The translations under genes were made by a program, and so were the position numbers. This document shows positions 1 through 4,614 of a DNA stretch of 5,181 bases, in pieces. This stretch comes from Gammaproteobacteria bacterium. GTDB taxonomy: Bacteria > Pseudomonadota > Gammaproteobacteria > Burkholderiales > Burkholderiaceae_C. The notes below the pieces were generated by a model. It made no database searches. It was given only the letters and a program-made list of their open reading frames with translations, and had not been told where the DNA came from. The DNA lies in the NCBI GenBank assembly GCA_030054245.1, contig JASGCH010000117.1, forward strand, positions 1 to 5,181, read 5' to 3'. How positions within the stretch are numbered: the stretch's first letter is position 1; each line of letters opens with the position of its first letter.

Positions 1-132
1 TTTTGCGCTTGGAGGACAGCCTAAAAATAGTAGGTAGGCTATCATGGAGAATATCAGAGTGGCTTCTGTAGGAAACAACTCTTTGAGATTAAAACTTTTG
101 GCTCCAAAATCAGCCTTTAATTCTTTAAAAAA
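1..132 (-). pseudogene. C-terminal fragment of an IS1380-like transposase, truncated
   Basis: On the minus strand a stop-free frame runs from about 132 down to the window edge. It reads FFKELKADFGAKSFNLKEL, then FPTEATLIFSMIAYLL. From memory this resembles the late part of IS1380/IS4-type DDE transposases, which carry a KELK-DFG-(x)-FNL segment followed by ATEAALNFVMLAYNLMSLFRQ. After the AY motif the frame drifts from the family (LFLGCPPSAK). A different frame there reads IFRLSSKRK, closer to the expected end, which suggests a frameshift. Upstream, an in-frame TAG at 133-135 inside repeat copy A cuts off the rest of the protein, so no start or catalytic domain is present here. I infer a dead transposase remnant interrupted by the repeat. 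Family assignment is by motif memory only. The gene could continue to the left of the window. Confidence 0.5.
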
Positions 133-295
133 CTACTGCACCATCGGCTGGTGCCGCGACTGCACAGCCAAATTACTGCGTTAGGTCACACCGTTGGCTG
201 GTCTCGCATATTGAGTATATGCGAGACCAGCCAACGCTCTAGCCTTGTACATTGGCAGTTCGTCTGGGTGGCGTAGCCGATGGTGCAAAGGCCTT
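129..295. mobile_element. Palindromic MITE-like repeat, copy A (degenerate ends, variant centre)
   Basis: The subterminal arms tgcaccatcggct (137-149) and agccgatggtgca (275-287) form a perfect 13-bp inverted repeat. The outermost 8 bases at each end (129-136, 288-295) align with the termini of copies B-D but have diverged, and no target duplication is visible. Inside, 160-183 matches copy B 1195-1218 at about 23 of 24 bases, and agccttgtac (241-250) matches 1276-1285. The intervening 57 bp (184-240) is unrelated to the 57-bp middle of B and is instead a strong hairpin. Unlike C and D, copy A carries the long 'catcggct' arm at both ends. It contains no transposase, so it would be non-autonomous. 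It is probably the oldest copy here and breaks the transposase remnant at 1-132. Confidence 0.75.
192..236. repeat. Perfect 20-bp inverted repeat (hairpin/cruciform) in copy A
   Basis: Positions 192-211 are the exact reverse complement of 217-236, with the 5-base loop tgagt between them. The stem is GC-rich at its base and AT-rich near the loop. No T-run follows on the plus strand (ctctagcc), so it does not look like a classical intrinsic terminator. It replaces the different palindrome found at this place in copies B, C and D. Confidence 0.9.
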
Positions 296-357
296 ATCGA
301 TGTCAAAAGGTTCTAAGAGTTTTTGTTAAAACCACGACGATTCAGGCGAATATTCCA

Positions 358-386
358 TTAAAATGAGGGGTGAATGAATTTATATT
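358..386 (+). promoter_or_regulatory. Weak candidate promoter for the glutathione transferase gene
   Basis: TATATT at 381-386 fits a -10 box. It has a poor -35 match, TTAAAA at 358-363, 17 bases upstream. Transcription would start near 393, only about 9 bases before the ATG at 402, giving an almost leaderless message. The rest of 296-401 shows no gene. Consensus match alone supports this call. Confidence 0.2.
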
Positions 387-442
387 ACGAACCAAAAAAC
401 TATGCTAGATTTGTATTATTGGCCAACCCCCAATGGTCATAA
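374..442 (+). CDS. Possible 22-codon leader ORF overlapping the yfcG-like start
   Basis: An ATG at 374 follows a good ribosome-binding sequence (gagggg, 366-370 region, a few bases upstream). It opens a 22-residue frame beginning MNLYYEPKNYARF and ending at TAA 440-442. It overlaps the first 14 codons of the glutathione transferase in another frame. The downstream ATG at 402 has no such ribosome-binding site, so the leader could couple translation. Its first residues (NLYYEP) echo the DLYYWP start of the transferase. The DNA at 378-394 and 409-425 is similar at a 31-base offset, so it may also be a decayed partial duplication of the gene start. It could easily be chance. Confidence 0.2.
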   Translation: MNLYYEPKNYARFVLLANPQWS

Positions 443-1097
443 AATTACCCTATTTTTGGAAGAAGCTGAGGTGGCGTATCGCTTGATTCCCATTAATATC
501 GGTAAAGGCGAACAATTTCACGAGCAATTTTTAAAAATTGCTCCGAATAATCGCATCCCAGCCTTAGTGGATCATGAGGCTTTAACGCCTAGTGGTAGCT
601 TGGCTTTGTTCGAATCTGGGGCTATCTTACTGTATTTAGCTGAAAAATTTAATAAATTTATGTCAGTGGAGCCGAGTCTTCGTTGGCAAACGCTACAATG
701 GTTGTTTTGGCAGATGGGTGGCTTAGGACCTATGGCTGGGCAAACACATCATTTTGTGGCTTATGCTCCAGAGAAAATACCTTATGCTATAGACCGATAT
801 GTGAGAGAAGTTGGCAGGTTGTATAAAGTTTTAAATAAGCATTTGGAGACCAGTGGCGCATACATAGCGGGTGATTATTCCATCGCAGATATGGCGGTTT
901 ATCCTTGGATTGTGCCTTATCAAAGACAACAACAGGATTTAACTCAATTCCCGGCCTTGCACGAGTGGTTTGGGCGGATTGCTTTGCGGCCGGCCACCGC
1001 GCGTGCTTACGCCAAAGCTGAGCAGATCAATCCCAATCCGCAACCCTTGGATGACAAGGCAAAAGGGATTTTGTTTGGTCAAAGTGGCAAGTCTTAA
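402..1097 (+). CDS. yfcG: Glutathione S-transferase, YfcG-like (Nu class)
   Basis: This cytosolic glutathione transferase-fold protein resembles E. coli YfcG, a disulfide-bond reductase that binds glutathione or glutathione disulfide and has weak classical transferase activity. It has 231 residues. The N-terminal thioredoxin-like domain (about 1-85) starts MLDLYYWPTPNGHKITLFLEEA, and Thr9 and Asn11 match the YfcG active-site loop. NNRIP (49-53) carries the conserved cis-proline, and FESGAILLYLAEK (70-82) holds the Glu-Ser pair that contacts the glutathione gamma-glutamyl group. The helical domain (about 90-205) shows LQWLFWQMGGLGPMAGQ (98-114) and the SIAD N-capping box (160-163). The tail after about 207 is longer than in E. 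coli (about 215 residues). The start at 402 aligns with the family N-terminus, although no clear ribosome-binding site precedes it. The physiological substrate is not readable from sequence. It may share a direction with qor, but repeats separate them. Confidence 0.88.
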   Translation: MLDLYYWPTPNGHKITLFLEEAEVAYRLIPINIGKGEQFHEQFLKIAPNNRIPALVDHEALTPSGSLALFESGAILLYLAEKFNKFMSVEPSLRWQTLQWLFWQMGGLGPMAGQTHHFVAYAPEKIPYAIDRYVREVGRLYKVLNKHLETSGAYIAGDYSIADMAVYPWIVPYQRQQQDLTQFPALHEWFGRIALRPATARAYAKAEQINPNPQPLDDKAKGILFGQSGKS

Positions 1098-1125
1098 AAA
1101 AACCAAGTATTTACCTCAAACTTTA

Positions 1126-1165
1126 ACCTTTGCAATGCTGGCTTTTAAGGCGCCGCAAAGGCTTT
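1126..1165. repeat. Internally deleted relic of the palindromic repeat
   Basis: Bases 1126-1142 (acctttgcaatgctggc) match the left end of copy B at 1179-1195 (acctttgcaaaactggc) at 15 of 17 positions. Cgcaaaggc at 1154-1162 resembles the opposite end (tgcaaaggtc). Only about 20 bases lie between the ends, so this looks like a short deletion derivative sitting just upstream of the full copy B. The match is short, and convergence is possible. Confidence 0.45.
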
Positions 1166-1169
1166 TTTA
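1127..1169 (+). terminator. Candidate intrinsic terminator after the yfcG-like gene
   Basis: Cctttgc (1127-1133) pairs perfectly with gcaaagg (1155-1161), followed at once by ctttttta. The 21-base loop contains the ggcgcc palindrome, and an alternative shorter stem, gctttt/aaaggc with one wobble, also ends at the T-run. It lies 30 bases past the stop at 1095-1097. The stem arms seem to come from repeat ends, so this would be a transposon-derived terminator. The long loop keeps confidence moderate. Confidence 0.4.
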
Positions 1170-1175
1170 TTATTT

Positions 1176-1318
1176 GAGACCTTTGCAAAACTGGCTGCAC
1201 TGCCAAATTACTGCGTTATGCGGTGCTCACCAGCTCATTTACACCCCAGTAAATTCCGCTGGTTGCGCTCCTCTAAGCCTTGTACTTTGACAGTTCGCCC
1301 GAGTTGTGCAAAGGTCTC
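1176..1318. mobile_element. Palindromic MITE-like repeat, copy B (143 bp)
   Basis: The ends gagacctttgca (1176-1187) and tgcaaaggtctc (1307-1318) are perfect 12-bp inverted repeats. They align with aagactgttgca of copies C and D at 9 of 12 positions, so B is a second end-type of the same family. From memory, gagacctttgcaaaa resembles the ends of some IS5-family insertion sequences, a possible source of transposase. The flanks carry attt on both sides (1172-1175, 1319-1322), a possible but low-complexity 4-bp duplication. The core carries the hairpin accagc/gctggt (1229-1263) with inner tttac/gtaaa. The element ends 16 bases before the qor ATG and so forms most of its leader. A false frame starting MRCSPAHLHP at 1218 runs through it into qor. 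Confidence 0.85.
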
Positions 1319-1334
1319 ATTTTTTCCAAACGCA

Positions 1335-2318
1335 ATGAAAAATCGAGCCATTAAAATAAGCCAATATGGAACTTCAGAAGTTCTAGAGTTGGTGAATGCC
1401 CCTGCCGTAGGTGAACCACAAGCCCACCAAGTTAAAGTCAGACATCAGTTTGTCGGTCTTAATTTTATAGATATTTACCAAAGGACCGGACTGTATCCAT
1501 TACCCTTGCCAGCCCAGTTAGGTATGGAAGCTTCGGGTATTGTGGAAACTGTAGGCATGAATGTGCGGCATTTGAAAGCTGGAGATAGGGTAGCTTATAC
1601 CACAGCCACTCCCGGTTGTTACGCCGATGTGCGACTAGTCGATGCCAAAACCGTTTGTCGCCTTCCAGACTCTATCGATTTAACTACCGGTGCCGCCATG
1701 ATGCTAAAGGGCTTAACCGTGCAATATCTATTTAAACGCTCTCTTATGAACTTTGTTCCTGGGGATTTTGTATTGTTTCATGCCGCGGCCGGGGGGGTTG
1801 GTCTGATTGCTTGCCAATGGGCTAAATTTTTAGGCTTGCGCTTAATCGGTACTGCAGGAAGTGATGATAAATGTGCTTTAGCCATACACCACGGTGCCGA
1901 ATTTGCGATTAATTATCAAAAAGACCATGTGGTGGCTCGAGTAAAGGACATCACTGGTGGAGTAGGGGTTAAGGCCGTGTTTGATTCTGTAGGAAAGGAC
2001 ACTTGGGATCTATCCTTGGATTGTTTGCGACCCTTGGGTTTGCTGGTGTCGTATGGTAATGCTTCGGGTGCCGTACCTCCCTTTGCTCCTGGAGTTTTAG
2101 GAGCTAAAGGTTCTTTGTATGTGACCCGGCAAACCTTGTTTAGTCATATTGCGGACTTTGACACCTGTCAACAAATGGCAGATGATTTATTCTCGGTGGT
2201 AGCCCAAAATGTGGTTAAAATTCCTATCCACCAAACTTATGATCTGGAGCATATTCGGCAAGCCCATGAAGATTTGGAGGGCAGAAAGACTACGGGCTGT
2301 AGCATCATTACCCTATAA
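1335..2318 (+). CDS. qor: NADPH:quinone oxidoreductase (zeta-crystallin type, QOR)
   Basis: This is a soluble medium-chain dehydrogenase/reductase of the zinc-free quinone reductase group, which moves hydride from NADPH to quinones. From the ATG at 1335 it has 327 residues, the length I recall for E. coli Qor, and follows that protein closely throughout. The N-terminal GroES-like domain includes GLNFIDIYQRTGLYP (41-55), with the substrate-pocket Asn43, Asp46 and Tyr48. The Rossmann domain holds GDFVLFHAAAGGVG followed by Gln161 and Lys164 (143-164), which fits the quinone oxidoreductase/zeta-crystallin signature. ITGGVGVKAVFDSVG (206-220) and SLYVTRQTL (260-268) are further family blocks. No structural zinc cysteine cluster is seen. 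The frame is open upstream to 1218, but those 39 residues are repeat copy B sequence, so I reject that start. No strong ribosome-binding site precedes 1335. It converges on cyaY, with 50 bases between stops. Confidence 0.92.
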   Translation: MKNRAIKISQYGTSEVLELVNAPAVGEPQAHQVKVRHQFVGLNFIDIYQRTGLYPLPLPAQLGMEASGIVETVGMNVRHLKAGDRVAYTTATPGCYADVRLVDAKTVCRLPDSIDLTTGAAMMLKGLTVQYLFKRSLMNFVPGDFVLFHAAAGGVGLIACQWAKFLGLRLIGTAGSDDKCALAIHHGAEFAINYQKDHVVARVKDITGGVGVKAVFDSVGKDTWDLSLDCLRPLGLLVSYGNASGAVPPFAPGVLGAKGSLYVTRQTLFSHIADFDTCQQMADDLFSVVAQNVVKIPIHQTYDLEHIRQAHEDLEGRKTTGCSIITL

Positions 2319-2368
2319 GGGTCGTCTCTGTTACACAAAACTACTGTCGTCCGAGGCTTTATTGAAAT

Positions 2369-2710
2369 TTATTTGGGAAGCTGAGGAAAATCAAGGGGGA
2401 TCCCAGCTTGATGGCTGGCGTCTCGGGATAGTTGTTGCCAAAAGTTGACTGCCGTTTTGGTATCTAGCCATTGGTTGTCCATCCACTTGTAGTGGTAGCC
2501 ATTTTGAGAGGAGGCTAGCCAAACTTCTTGCAGTGGTTTTTGCAGATTGATAACTATCTGACTTTTATTCAGGAAAGTTAAGGTCAGCATAGAACCTTGG
2601 CGTTCGTATTCTATATCGCAAGGGGTAAACTCGTTGATTTGATCACAAGACTTCTCGATATCTTGTAACAATGCTTCAGTGAGGTGCCAATAAGTAGAGT
2701 CGTCTAACAT
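2369..2710 (-). CDS. cyaY: Iron-sulfur cluster assembly protein CyaY (frataxin)
   Basis: This bacterial frataxin is a small acidic cytosolic protein that binds iron and the IscS cysteine desulfurase and modulates Fe-S cluster assembly. It has 113 residues, close to the usual 105-110. Helix 1 (about 4-25) carries acidic residues Asp3, Asp4, Asp17 and Glu19 of the iron-binding ridge. The beta-sheet core reads CDIEYERQGSMLTLTFLNKS (31-50), IVINLQKPLQEVWLAS (52-67) and GYHYKW (71-76). LDTKTAVNFWQQLSRDAS (82-99) is the C-terminal helix region. The conserved PLxxVWLA and GYHY blocks are clear. The start at 2710 gives the family N-terminus. It is divergent from lptM, with only 10 bases between the two start codons. 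I see no clear ribosome-binding site or promoter, and a promoter would have to lie inside lptM. Confidence 0.93.
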   Translation of the reverse strand: MLDDSTYWHLTEALLQDIEKSCDQINEFTPCDIEYERQGSMLTLTFLNKSQIVINLQKPLQEVWLASSQNGYHYKWMDNQWLDTKTAVNFWQQLSRDASHQAGIPLDFPQLPK

Positions 2711-2720
2711 TTTGTGATCG

Positions 2721-2852
2721 ATGAAAAAATATGTGTGCTTAGGGTGTGCCTTTATTTTACTGGGTTGTGGACAGAAAGGTGATTTGTATAAAAAGACCGT
2801 CGAATCATCGCAGAAAATGGCGATTCACGGTGTTGCCTTGCCCTTTGGCTAA
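2721..2852 (+). CDS. lptM: LptM-type small lipoprotein (YifL/LppL family)
   Basis: This tiny lipoprotein of 43 residues begins MKKYVCLGCAFILLGCGQKG and ends LPFG. A lysine-led hydrophobic signal (1-15) leads to the lipobox LLGC, with the modified cysteine at 16. The GCGQKGDLY stretch is the hallmark of the LptM/YifL family (usually GCGxKGPLY), here with Asp in place of Pro. Known LptM sits at the outer membrane and helps LptD form native disulfides in the LPS translocon. Its place between divergent cyaY and lysA matches the usual neighbourhood of this gene (lppL-lysA in Pseudomonas). The mature part is only about 28 residues. It would be co-transcribed with lysA in the ancestral layout, but 305 bases including copy C now lie between them. 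No good ribosome-binding site is visible. Confidence 0.85.
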   Translation: MKKYVCLGCAFILLGCGQKGDLYKKTVESSQKMAIHGVALPFG

Positions 2853-2950
2853 TCGCCTTATTAGCCCCGCAAGTTGCGGAGTTTGCTGAGTACCTAGTAA
2901 CTCACCATGGGGGCTTAGTTTGCCGGACCCTTGCCTAGTGTTTGATAAAT
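2853..2950 (+). promoter_or_regulatory. Hairpin-rich spacer between lptM and repeat copy C
   Basis: No gene is seen here. Three stems can form. An outer agcccc/ggggct (2863-2868 with 2910-2915) encloses TGAGT/ACTCA (2887-2891 with 2900-2904). CCGCA/TGCGG (2867-2879) shares bases with the outer stem, so the two exclude each other. No T-run follows, so it is not a normal terminator. It is too short for, and shows no motifs of, a lysine riboswitch. A role as a lysA leader is possible but unproven. Confidence 0.2.
2920..2949 (+). promoter_or_regulatory. Weak candidate promoter upstream of copy C and lysA
   Basis: TTGCCG (2920-2925) and GATAAA (2944-2949) each match the sigma-70 boxes at 4 of 6 positions, with an 18-base spacer. 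The -10 box overlaps the left target duplication of copy C (2946-2950), so the element inserted right at the promoter exit and the message would start inside it. This rests on consensus match only. Confidence 0.22.
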
Positions 2951-3104
2951 AAGACTGTTGCACCATCGGCTAAGCCGCGGTTACACTGCCAATGGACAAG
3001 TTATGCGGTACTCACCAGCTCATTTACATCCGAGTAAATTCCGCTGGTTGCGTGCCGCTAAGCCTTGTAATTATGACAGCTCACCGAGGTTGTGCAACAG
3101 TCTT
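2951..3104. mobile_element. Palindromic MITE-like repeat, copy C (154 bp, TSD taaat)
   Basis: Aagactgttgca (2951-2962) and tgcaacagtctt (3093-3104) are perfect 12-bp terminal inverted repeats, flanked by the exact 5-bp direct repeat taaat (2946-2950, 3105-3109). This shows insertion by transposition. The layout is a 28-bp left arm (2951-2978, including ccatcggcta), a 109-bp core (2979-3087) and a 17-bp right arm (3088-3104). The core has a central hairpin, accagc/gctggt with atttac/gtaaat inside (3014-3048). The two halves of the core are themselves imperfect reverse complements. A 34-codon frame from 3003 starts MRYSPAHLHP. There is no transposase, so it must be mobilised in trans. It separates lptM from lysA, and its right end supplies a false GTG start at 3092 for lysA. 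Confidence 0.92.
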
Positions 3105-3157
3105 TAAATCACGATTTAAACCTCTCAAGATGTTCATTTTATGCTACAGATGATGCT

Positions 3158-4435
3158 ATGAATTTACCCGCCCACTTACAGTTTTTAGGCGATCAATTAA
3201 CGCTGGAAGGCGTATCTTTAGACAGTTTAGCCAAAACTTACGGTACTCCGTTGATGGTTTACTCCCATACCAGTATTCAACAAGCTATACACGAGTATCA
3301 ACAAGCCTTTACGCGTCATAAAATGCGTTTGTGTTATGCGGTAAAAGCCAACAGCAATTTATCTATACTCAAATTATGCCAAGGATTAGGCTGTGGTTTT
3401 GACATTGTTTCCATAGGTGAATTGAAAAGATTGCAGGCTATAGGGGTGTCTGCGCAGACCGTGGTGTTTTCAGGGGTTGGGAAAACTGCCCTAGAAATGC
3501 GTGAGGCTTTGAAAGCCGGAATAGGCTGTTTTAATGTAGAAAGTGAAGCAGAGCTTCTGGTATTACAGTCGATTGCACAAGAGCTGGGTTTGGTGGCAAA
3601 AATAAGCCTGAGAGTGAATCCCGATATTGACGCACAAACCCATCCTTATATTTCTACTGGGCTAAAAAACAATAAATTTGGTATTGCACATACGCTGGCT
3701 ATAGACCTTTATTTAAAAGCCTTTGCTATGCCTTATATTCAAGTGATGGGTATTGATTGTCATATTGGCTCCCAAATCACTGAACTAGCTCCTTTTATGA
3801 GTGCCGCACACACTTTATCCAAACTCATTTTACAAATTGAAAAAGAGAGTGGTCAATCATTGCAACACATCGATTTTGGAGGAGGGTTAGGGATAGATTA
3901 TTATGCTGGAACTGCGGTGGATATTAATCCTACGGAACTGTTTTCGGCAGTCCTACCTATATTTCAAGACTATGGCTTGACTGACAAAACATTTTTCATT
4001 GAACCCGGAAGGTCTATCGTCGCCAACAGTGGTGTATGTGTTACCCAAGTTTTATATCTCAAAGAAGCCGAAGAAAAAAATTTTTGTATCGTAGATGTAG
4101 CTATGAACGATTTGCCTAGACCCGCTATGTATCAAGCGTATCATCATATTTTAGCCACGCGTAAATCGTTATGGCCTGCTAAAACTTATGATGTAGTGGG
4201 ACCCGTTTGTGAAAGCGGTGATTGGTTGGGGCGTGATCGGCATTTAAATGTGCAACCACAGAATTTATTAGCTATTTTATCCACAGGTGCGTATTGCTCA
4301 AGTATGGCCAGTAATTACAATACGCGCCCGCGCATGGCGGAAGTGATGGTGCATCAATCACAAGTGCAACTTATTCGCCATAGGGAGAGTCTGGATGATA
4401 TACTGCGTCCTGAATTGGCTTGTTTGGCTCAATAG
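3158..4435 (+). CDS. lysA: Diaminopimelate decarboxylase LysA
   Basis: This cytosolic PLP enzyme removes CO2 from meso-2,6-diaminopimelate to give L-lysine, the last step of lysine synthesis. From the ATG at 3158 it has 425 residues, normal for the family. The alanine racemase-like barrel carries CYAVKANSN (59-67), with Lys63 as the PLP Schiff-base lysine, and FDIVSIGEL (81-89). It continues with HPYISTGLKNNKFGI (162-176), HIGSQ (202-206), the phosphate-binding DFGGGLGI (239-246) and EPGRSIVANSG (282-292). The C-terminal barrel has VDVAMNDLPRPAMY (312-325), GPVCESGDWLG (348-358) with the active-site Cys351 of the partner subunit, and GAYCSSMASNYNTRPR (377-392). A GTG at 3092 would add 22 residues, but these begin inside the terminal repeat of copy C, so I reject it. 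Copies C and D flank the gene. No dapF follows it. Confidence 0.95.
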   Translation: MNLPAHLQFLGDQLTLEGVSLDSLAKTYGTPLMVYSHTSIQQAIHEYQQAFTRHKMRLCYAVKANSNLSILKLCQGLGCGFDIVSIGELKRLQAIGVSAQTVVFSGVGKTALEMREALKAGIGCFNVESEAELLVLQSIAQELGLVAKISLRVNPDIDAQTHPYISTGLKNNKFGIAHTLAIDLYLKAFAMPYIQVMGIDCHIGSQITELAPFMSAAHTLSKLILQIEKESGQSLQHIDFGGGLGIDYYAGTAVDINPTELFSAVLPIFQDYGLTDKTFFIEPGRSIVANSGVCVTQVLYLKEAEEKNFCIVDVAMNDLPRPAMYQAYHHILATRKSLWPAKTYDVVGPVCESGDWLGRDRHLNVQPQNLLAILSTGAYCSSMASNYNTRPRMAEVMVHQSQVQLIRHRESLDDILRPELACLAQ

Positions 4436-4460
4436 ACCAAGATCGTTGCCCCCCATCGGT

Positions 4461-4614
4461 AAGACTGTTGCACCATCGGCTACGCCGCTCGGTGAGCTGT
4501 CATAATTACAAGGCTTAGCGGCACGCAACCAGCGGAATTTACTCGGATGTAAATGAGCTGGTGAGTACCGCATAACTTGTCCATTGGCAGTGTAACCGGT
4601 TGTGCAACAGTCTT
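4461..4614. mobile_element. Palindromic MITE-like repeat, copy D (154 bp, TSD tcggt, inverted core)
   Basis: It has perfect 12-bp terminal inverted repeats, aagactgttgca (4461-4472) and tgcaacagtctt (4603-4614), with the exact 5-bp direct repeat tcggt on both sides (4456-4460, 4615-4619). Its 28-bp left arm differs from that of copy C at one base and its 17-bp right arm is the same. The 109-bp core (4489-4597) is the reverse complement of the C core, with no mismatch found by eye. The central hairpin is at 4528-4562. It lies between the convergent lysA and kdsA genes and could form a stem at the ends of both messages. A spurious minus-strand frame (MRYSPAHLHP, from 4573) reads out of it into lysA antisense. 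Confidence 0.92.

Noticed and set aside
44..184. Plus-strand frame of 46 codons starting MENIRVASVG
   Set aside because: It is antisense to the transposase remnant and runs into repeat copy A. No strong ribosome-binding site or family match.
129..295. CRISPR array or tRNA/riboswitch in the palindromic repeats
   Set aside because: There are no regularly spaced direct repeats and no cloverleaf or known riboswitch motifs. The copies are dispersed, with terminal inverted repeats and target duplications.
970..1290. Plus-strand frame of 106 codons overlapping the yfcG-like 3' end and copy B
   Set aside because: It is in another frame of a clear glutathione transferase and then runs through repeat DNA, with no family resemblance.
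2209..2448. Plus-strand frame of 79 codons across the qor end and cyaY
   Set aside because: It is a shadow of qor and antisense to cyaY, with no recognisable protein features.
2853..3157. Lysine riboswitch upstream of lysA
   Set aside because: The expected long multi-helix leader with its conserved purine-rich core is not seen. Most of the space is repeat copy C.
4358..4573. Minus-strand frame of 71 codons starting MRYSPAHLHP
   Set aside because: It begins in repeat copy D and continues antisense to lysA. The peptide start recurs in copies B and C, so it comes from the repeat.
129..4614. Neisserial Correia elements
   Set aside because: Their ends, as I remember them (tatagtgg...), and TA duplications do not match aagactgttgca/gagacctttgca ends with 5-bp duplications.
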